A DNA stretch of 64,000 nt. Origin: Propionibacteriales bacterium. Lineage in GTDB: Bacteria > Actinomycetota > Actinomycetes > Propionibacteriales > Nocardioidaceae. This document shows, piece by piece, positions 62,068-64,000 of the stretch. The notes under the pieces were generated by a model. It worked only from the letters and a program-made list of their open reading frames with translations, did no database searches and was not told the DNA's origin. Each line of letters begins with the position of its first letter. Position 1 is the stretch's first letter. Both the position numbers and the translations under genes were made by a program. The stretch lies in contig JAPLCC010000056.1 in assembly GCA_026392415.1 (NCBI GenBank), positions 124,001 through 188,000 of the forward strand, read 5' to 3'.

Positions 62068-63486
62068 ATGACTTACGACGCGAAGAGCCGTGACCGCTAT
62101 CGCCGGGCGGCGACCGGCGTGACCGGCGCACTGACCGCCGGTGTCCTGGTGGGCACCGGCGCGATCTCGGGCCAGGCAGCGCACGACCTGCATCAGCAGG
62201 AGGCCGCTGAACAGGCGAAGCAGGCCGAGGCCTACGCCGCCTGGCAGGCCGAGCAGGCGGCGTACGACGCCGAGGTCGCCCGTCTCCAGGCCGAGAACCC
62301 GCCCGTGGTCGTCAAACAACGCCCGAAGCGCACCCGCGTGACGACCCGCTACGTCAGCGGGGGCTCGCCTTCCGGTGTGTCGATCGGCAACAGCAGCGGT
62401 TCACGCGGCTCCGGCGGAGCCGCGAGCGCTGGCGGCAACACGGCCGGGAGTCGGGGCGGCGCGAACAACGGTGGAGGGGCTGGCCCCACACCAGCTCCTC
62501 CGCCTCCGCCGCCGCCCCCGCCGCCGCCGGCCGCCGCCGGCGTCCAACGGCTCATGAGCACGATCACCGCTCCCCCGCGCCACGTCGCTCGCTGGGAAGC
62601 CCTCGGATGCACGATTCACCTCGAGACCCGTCAGGCCATCGACCTCGATCCGGCACAGCGTCTGGTCACAGAGGTCCTCAGCGACGTGGACGCGGTCGCG
62701 AGCCGGTTCCGCGACGACTCCGACCTGGCACTCGTCAACCGGAGCCCGGGGCGGCGGGTCCGCGTGGACCCGTTGCTGGTGGCAGCTCTGCGCGTGGCAC
62801 TGAAGGCCGCCGACGACAGCGACGGTCTGGTCCATCCGCTGCTGGGTCGACCCATCGTGGAGCTCGGCTACGACCGGACATTCGGCTTGCTGCGCGAGGT
62901 GAGCGTGCCCATCGTCGACCAGACCCCCGCTCCACCCCTCGACTCGTGGCGAGACATCGAGCTCGACGAGGACGCCGTACGGATCCCGGACGGAACGTCG
63001 CTGGACCTGGGTGCGACCGCGAAGGCGTGGTGCACGGACCTGGCCGTCACCGCCCTCCAAGAACACCTCAGCGACGACGCGGTGGTGTCGATCGGCGGCG
63101 ACCTGCGCACTGCGGGGACCGGCTCGTGGGACGTCGCCGTCAGCGAGCGACCGGGCGATGAACCGCAGGTCATGATCGAGCTGACCGGCGCCTTGGCGAC
63201 CTCGAGCACCCAGGTCCGTCGGTGGCGACGCGCAGGAGTGGAGCGCCACCACATCATCGACCCGCGAACGGGTGCGCCGGCGCGCGAGGTCTGGCGCACC
63301 GTCAGCGTCGCGGCGCCCACCTGTGTCGAGGCGAACACCGCGTCCACGGGCGCGATCGTGCTCGGTGAGGACGCAGCAGAGCACCTGTCGCGCACCGTGC
63401 CGGCCGCGCGCCTGGTCGACACCAACGGACGGATCCGACTGATCGGGGCGTGGCCGGAACCAGCCCTGGAGGAGAGCCAACGATGA
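62068..63486 (+). CDS. ApbE (FAD:protein FMN transferase) domain fused to secreted Pro/Gly-rich N-terminus
   Basis: A continuous frame of 472 residues from ATG 62068. Residues about 12-38 form a signal/anchor; an Ala/Glu/Gln helix, a Gly/Ser linker and a run of prolines (about 145-156) follow. The rest (from MSTITAPPRHVARWEALG, 62553) is an ApbE domain with SRFRDDSDLALVN, DLGATAKAWCTDLA, SIGGDLRT and HHIIDPRTGAP, which attaches FMN to Thr/Ser of exported redox proteins. The frame may be two genes artificially fused: a +1 shift in the CCG run would end the first gene as PPPASNGS with an ATGA overlap at the ApbE start. Confidence 0.78.
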   Translation: MTYDAKSRDRYRRAATGVTGALTAGVLVGTGAISGQAAHDLHQQEAAEQAKQAEAYAAWQAEQAAYDAEVARLQAENPPVVVKQRPKRTRVTTRYVSGGSPSGVSIGNSSGSRGSGGAASAGGNTAGSRGGANNGGGAGPTPAPPPPPPPPPPPAAAGVQRLMSTITAPPRHVARWEALGCTIHLETRQAIDLDPAQRLVTEVLSDVDAVASRFRDDSDLALVNRSPGRRVRVDPLLVAALRVALKAADDSDGLVHPLLGRPIVELGYDRTFGLLREVSVPIVDQTPAPPLDSWRDIELDEDAVRIPDGTSLDLGATAKAWCTDLAVTALQEHLSDDAVVSIGGDLRTAGTGSWDVAVSERPGDEPQVMIELTGALATSSTQVRRWRRAGVERHHIIDPRTGAPAREVWRTVSVAAPTCVEANTASTGAIVLGEDAAEHLSRTVPAARLVDTNGRIRLIGAWPEPALEESQR

Positions 63487-64000
63487 ACGAGAGCCCCTTG
63501 CTGTGGATCCTCAACCGCAGCACCGGCATCAGCCTGTTGCTGGTCCTGAGCCTGTCGGTCGCGCTGGGCGTGCTGACCCTGCGCGGCCGGGCAGCGGGCG
63601 ACGGCGGTGCGCGGCTGCCACGATTCGTGACGCAGGCGCTGCACCGCAACCTCGCTCTGGGCGCGATGGCGTTGCTGCTCGCACACGCGGTCACCGCCGT
63701 CGCCGACGAGTACGTCGACATCCGCTGGTGGCACGCGCTCGTGCCGTGGGGAGGGACCTATGAGCCGGTCTGGCTCGCCCTCGGAACGCTGTCCATGGAC
63801 CTGATGATCGCCGTCGCCGTCACGAGCGCTCTGCGGGGCAGGATCGGGCAGCGACCGTGGAAGCTGGTTCACCTCTCGTCCTGGCTGGCCTGGCTGGCGG
63901 GAGTCGTGCACGGGGTGATGATCGGTACGGACCTCAGCTCACCCGACCGTTGGGTGTCCTGGTCGGTCGTTCCGACGGCGCTGAGCATCGCGGTCGTGGT
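63483..64000 (+). CDS. Ferric reductase-like transmembrane protein, cut by window end
   Basis: The first 172 residues are visible. ATG 63483 overlaps the ApbE stop (ATGA). Membrane segments with spaced His (LHRNLALGAMALLLAHAV, LVHLSSWLAWLAGVVHGVMIG) match the heme-binding helices of ferric-reductase-like/YedZ-type domains. With ApbE before it, it fits an extracytoplasmic electron-transfer unit with a flavinylated partner, probably beyond the window. Confidence 0.75.
   Translation, partial: MNESPLLWILNRSTGISLLLVLSLSVALGVLTLRGRAAGDGGARLPRFVTQALHRNLALGAMALLLAHAVTAVADEYVDIRWWHALVPWGGTYEPVWLALGTLSMDLMIAVAVTSALRGRIGQRPWKLVHLSSWLAWLAGVVHGVMIGTDLSSPDRWVSWSVVPTALSIAVV

Overview
The window looks like the chromosome of a high-GC actinobacterium, most likely Nocardioides or a close relative. 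The evidence is strong GC bias at third codon positions, many GTG starts, ATGA/GTGA gene overlaps, actinobacterial families (SARP regulator, GuaB3, ChoD, DUF4126, DUF1295) and a guaB-guaB3-choD-guaA neighbourhood like that of Mycobacterium. The genus is inferred from general resemblance, not from a marker gene.

Layout. (1) 1-6410 is a xylose locus: the end of xylG, then xylH and a ROK regulator on +, facing xylB-xylA and a second ROK regulator on -. The second ROK gene has lost its normal 3' end at a short tandem repeat. (2) 6408-11658 holds a DUF4126 membrane protein, a PASTA lipoprotein, a TolB-like beta-propeller protein, and a DUF1295 / FAD oxidoreductase operon with a KstR-like operator. 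(3) 11747-31923 is a genomic island of about 20.2 kb, bounded by perfect 19-bp direct repeats. The right repeat is the last codons and stop of guaA. The island has visibly lower GC than its flanks. It carries a tyrosine integrase, a 55-residue Lsr2 dimerisation-domain protein, an excisionase-like protein, a P4/D5-type primase-helicase with an iteron-like array (candidate replication origin), a serine recombinase, and two candidate anti-phage systems. One is a GHKL ATPase fused to a PD-(D/E)XK (Shedu-like) nuclease. The other is an operon of MmeI-like DNA methyltransferase, helicase and GIY-YIG nuclease. Several unknown genes and an XRE repressor with a 23-bp operator complete it. No phage structural or conjugation genes were recognised, so it looks like a satellite or integrative plasmid-like element carrying defence genes.

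(4) 31909-36590 is a minus-strand gene string: secreted protein, ABC ATPase, two membrane proteins, then guaA, all coupled or overlapping. (5) 36709-44003 has a hairpin-rich terminator region, choD, a succinate-semialdehyde-type dehydrogenase, a cupin and a large SARP regulator. (6) 43990-54732 is mixed metabolism: methyltransferase, kinase-like proteins, alpha/beta hydrolase with a divergent TetR and twin operators, aldehyde dehydrogenase, a phosphotransferase operon divergent from a TetR gene with a KstR-like site between, and an MFS exporter. (7) 54752-58892 has guaB3, guaB and the divergent zwf. (8) 58908-64000 has a two-component system next to a divergent promoter with a 40-bp symmetric array of GTCAA half-sites, which serves a secreted acidic protein and an ApbE / ferric-reductase-like redox operon cut by the window end.

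Together this is housekeeping and catabolic chromosome (xylose use, GMP synthesis, pentose phosphate entry, sterol/lipid-type oxidation) interrupted by one mobile defence island at guaA. No rRNA, tRNA, CRISPR array or insertion sequence was seen. All family assignments come from reading motifs by eye; no database search was run.
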